DNA of 33,187 nt from Hyphomonadaceae bacterium (GTDB lineage Bacteria > Pseudomonadota > Alphaproteobacteria > Caulobacterales > Aquidulcibacteraceae): the NCBI GenBank assembly GCA_020848895.1, contig JADLHI010000114.1:1-33187 (forward strand), written 5' to 3'. Each line of letters begins with the position of its first letter. The first letter of the stretch is position 1. A program made the translations under genes and the position numbers. The notes beneath the pieces are model-generated. The model worked only from the letters and a program-made list of their open reading frames with translations. It was not told the origin of the DNA and searched no databases. Of this stretch, positions 31,711 through 33,187 are shown piece by piece.

Positions 31711-32136
31711 TCATCCGCCGGAGCCGGGCTGAATCGGCGCCAACTCCGCCGAAATAATGACGAAACCGACAGCCAGCGGGTAGTCGTCCGTAAGGCTTAC
31801 GTGGATGTGGGCGACGTGGCCGGGGGGCGTCAATTGCTGCAGACGCCGCGCCGCTCCACCGGTGAGAGCCATGGTCGGTTGGCCGCTGGGCAGATTGGCG
31901 ACCCCCATATCTCGCCAAAAAACCCCTTGTTTCAGACCTGTACCCAGCGCCTTGGAGGTCGCCTCCTTGGCGGCGAAGCGTTTGGCGTAGGTGGCGGCGC
32001 GCTGATCGAGCCGGCGCTCGGCACGGGCCCGTTCCTTCTCCGTATAGATGCGATTGATGAACCGGTCCCCGAACCTGGCGAGCGTGTGCTCGATACGGCG
32101 GATGTCGATGATGTCCGAGCCGATGCCGATGATCAT
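31711..32136 (-). CDS. acpS: Holo-[acyl-carrier-protein] synthase
   Basis: 141 residues. Moves 4'-phosphopantetheine from CoA to Ser of acyl carrier protein. Seen: [19 protein letters not shown] with Asp8 (metal ligand), [12 protein letters not shown] and [15 protein letters not shown] (Glu of the second metal motif). The C-terminus is longer and ends Pro/Gly-rich ([10 protein letters not shown]). Start ATG at 32134-32136, 9 nt after the pdxJ stop, consistent with one operon. Confidence 0.95.
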   Translation of the reverse strand: MIIGIGSDIIDIRRIEHTLARFGDRFINRIYTEKERARAERRLDQRAATYAKRFAAKEATSKALGTGLKQGVFWRDMGVANLPSGQPTMALTGGAARRLQQLTPPGHVAHIHVSLTDDYPLAVGFVIISAELAPIQPGSGG

Positions 32137-32145
32137 GGGGCGGTT

Positions 32146-32904
32146 CTAGGCGCCCGCCCGCGCCGCGTCGATGCGGCGGCGCATTTCGACGACGGCAGGG
32201 CCTAAGCCGATGAAGATCGCCTCGCCCACGAGGAAATGACCGATATTCAACTCGGCGACCTCCGGGATCGCCGCAATCGGCGCAACCGTGCCGTAGTCGA
32301 TGCCATGGCCAGCGTGAACTTCGAGTCCAAGCGACGCGGCTTGTTTCGCCGCCGCCTTGAGCGCGACCAAGAGCTTCGCAGCTTCCTCGGCGTCGCCGTC
32401 GCGCGCAGCATCGCAGTACGCGCCGGTGTGAAGCTCAACGACAGCAGCGCCAGTGCGGCTCGCCGCTTCAATCTGCAGCGGATCGGCGCCTATGAAGAGC
32501 GACACGCGGCTGCCGTTGGCGGTGAGCTTTTCCACGAATGGCGTGATCCAGTTGTGCCCGCCAGCAACATCGAGTCCACCCTCTGTCGTGCGCTCTTCGC
32601 GCCGCTCCGGCACCAGGCAAACGGCGTGCGGGCGGTGATGCAGCGCAATGGCGAGCATTTCGCTGGTCACAGCCATTTCCAGATTCAGCGGCCGCCCGCG
32701 CTCTCGCAGCATTGCCGCAAGATGATCAATGTCCGCATCCGAGATGTGCCGGCGATCCTCGCGCAAATGCGCGGTGATCCCGTCGGCGCCCGCTTCCAGC
32801 GCCACAACCGCCGCACGCGCCGGATCGGGATAAGCGACGCCGCGCGCGTTGCGGATGGTGGCGACGTGATCGATGTTCACGCCAAGCCGCACGCGCGCGT
32901 TCAT
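32146..32904 (-). CDS. pdxJ: Pyridoxine 5'-phosphate synthase
   Basis: 252 residues from the ATG at 32902-32904 ([22 protein letters not shown]); the frame extends upstream, but this overlaps pyrE as ATGA and fits the family. Condenses 1-deoxyxylulose-5-phosphate with 3-amino-2-oxopropyl phosphate in vitamin B6 synthesis. Motifs: [13 protein letters not shown] (9-21), [55 protein letters not shown] and [17 protein letters not shown]. Complete. Confidence 0.96.
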   Translation of the reverse strand: MNARVRLGVNIDHVATIRNARGVAYPDPARAAVVALEAGADGITAHLREDRRHISDADIDHLAAMLRERGRPLNLEMAVTSEMLAIALHHRPHAVCLVPERREERTTEGGLDVAGGHNWITPFVEKLTANGSRVSLFIGADPLQIEAASRTGAAVVELHTGAYCDAARDGDAEEAAKLLVALKAAAKQAASLGLEVHAGHGIDYGTVAPIAAIPEVAELNIGHFLVGEAIFIGLGPAVVEMRRRIDAARAGA

Positions 32905-33187
32905 GCCGCCAATCCGCGCGAGCCCGGCTTGATAGCCGGTAAAGCTGCAAGTTCCGGCGGCAATTGATCCGCCGGATAAGCCGGCGCGCTGACGCTCGCG
33001 AGCGACACGAGCCTTGCGCCAATATCCGCCTTCCCACCCGAGCGATCGATCAAGCACGCGGCGCCGACAAGCTCACCGGGATGGCCGCGAATTGCATCGA
33101 GACATTCGCGCGACGACAAACCCGTGGTCACCACGTCCTCGACCATGAGCACGCGCTCTCCCGGCTTGATCTCAAAGCCGCGCCGCA
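32901..33187 (-). CDS. pyrE: Orotate phosphoribosyltransferase, C-terminal part
   Basis: The gene runs off the right edge; about 95 codons are present. Seen: [25 protein letters not shown], the PRPP-binding motif with its flanking lysine region, then [28 protein letters not shown]. Makes OMP from orotate and PRPP in pyrimidine synthesis. The last residues ([13 protein letters not shown]) finish in the typical PyrE way. Its stop overlaps the pdxJ start by 4 nt (32901-32904). Confidence 0.93.
   Translation of the reverse strand, partial: RRGFEIKPGERVLMVEDVVTTGLSSRECLDAIRGHPGELVGAACLIDRSGGKADIGARLVSLASVSAPAYPADQLPPELAALPAIKPGSRGLAA

Overview
The window is a dense, high-GC chromosomal segment from an alphaproteobacterium, most likely of the Caulobacterales/Hyphomonadaceae type. 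The evidence is the run pyrE-pdxJ-acpS-lepB-rnc-era-recO-parC, an ATP12-type F1 assembly chaperone near crcB and an rluC-like gene, a Bpt-type leucyltransferase, a class II DAHP synthase and a propionyl-CoA carboxylase beta subunit. The genus is an inference. No tRNA, rRNA, CRISPR array or complete insertion sequence was seen.

Layout. 1-2127 (minus): 5'-half of a class II DAHP synthase gene behind an MgtC/DUF4010 membrane protein. 2219-3900 (plus): an unusual two-gene unit, a TIR-like domain fused to a ParA-type ATPase and a small basic protein overlapping it by 4 nt. 3951-6199: msrB, a 73-residue helical protein, bpt and a cupin. 6196-7472 (minus): a lipoprotein, a broken remnant of a paralogue of it, and a secreted Met/Gln-rich protein. 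7473-7839 has no gene but holds a palindromic dispersed repeat. 7840-20171 (minus): a long co-directional block, read in transcription order as S9 peptidase, RluA-like synthase, lipoprotein, crcB, RluC-like synthase, TPR-oxygenase, ATP12, second TPR-oxygenase, TPR protein, lipoprotein, secreted protein and pccB. Many of its junctions are 4-nt ATGA overlaps. 20254-21564 is rarA, divergent from a padR-pspC pair with a visible promoter, palindrome and terminator (21701-23265). 23264-25473 (minus): lemA, an M48 protease and a small membrane protein. 25528-33187 (minus): parC, recO, a DUF433/DUF5615 toxin-antitoxin-like pair, era, rnc, lepB, acpS, pdxJ and the 3' end of pyrE.

How the genes fit together. 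The right third is a conserved core set: nucleotide and cofactor synthesis (pyrE, pdxJ, acpS), secretion (lepB), RNA processing and ribosome assembly (rnc, era), repair (recO) and decatenation (parC). A toxin-antitoxin-like module lies inside it, joined stop-to-start to recO. Two copies of a roughly 100-bp element with 10-bp terminal inverted repeats separate otherwise tight pairs (lemA/M48 and recO/parC). The strongest candidate for an undescribed system is the TIR-ParA fusion with its basic partner at 2219-3900. It pairs a possible NAD-cleaving domain, with the usual catalytic Glu retained, with a positioning or partition-type ATPase. A second candidate is the pair of TPR-2OG-Fe(II) oxygenase paralogues on either side of the ATP12 gene.
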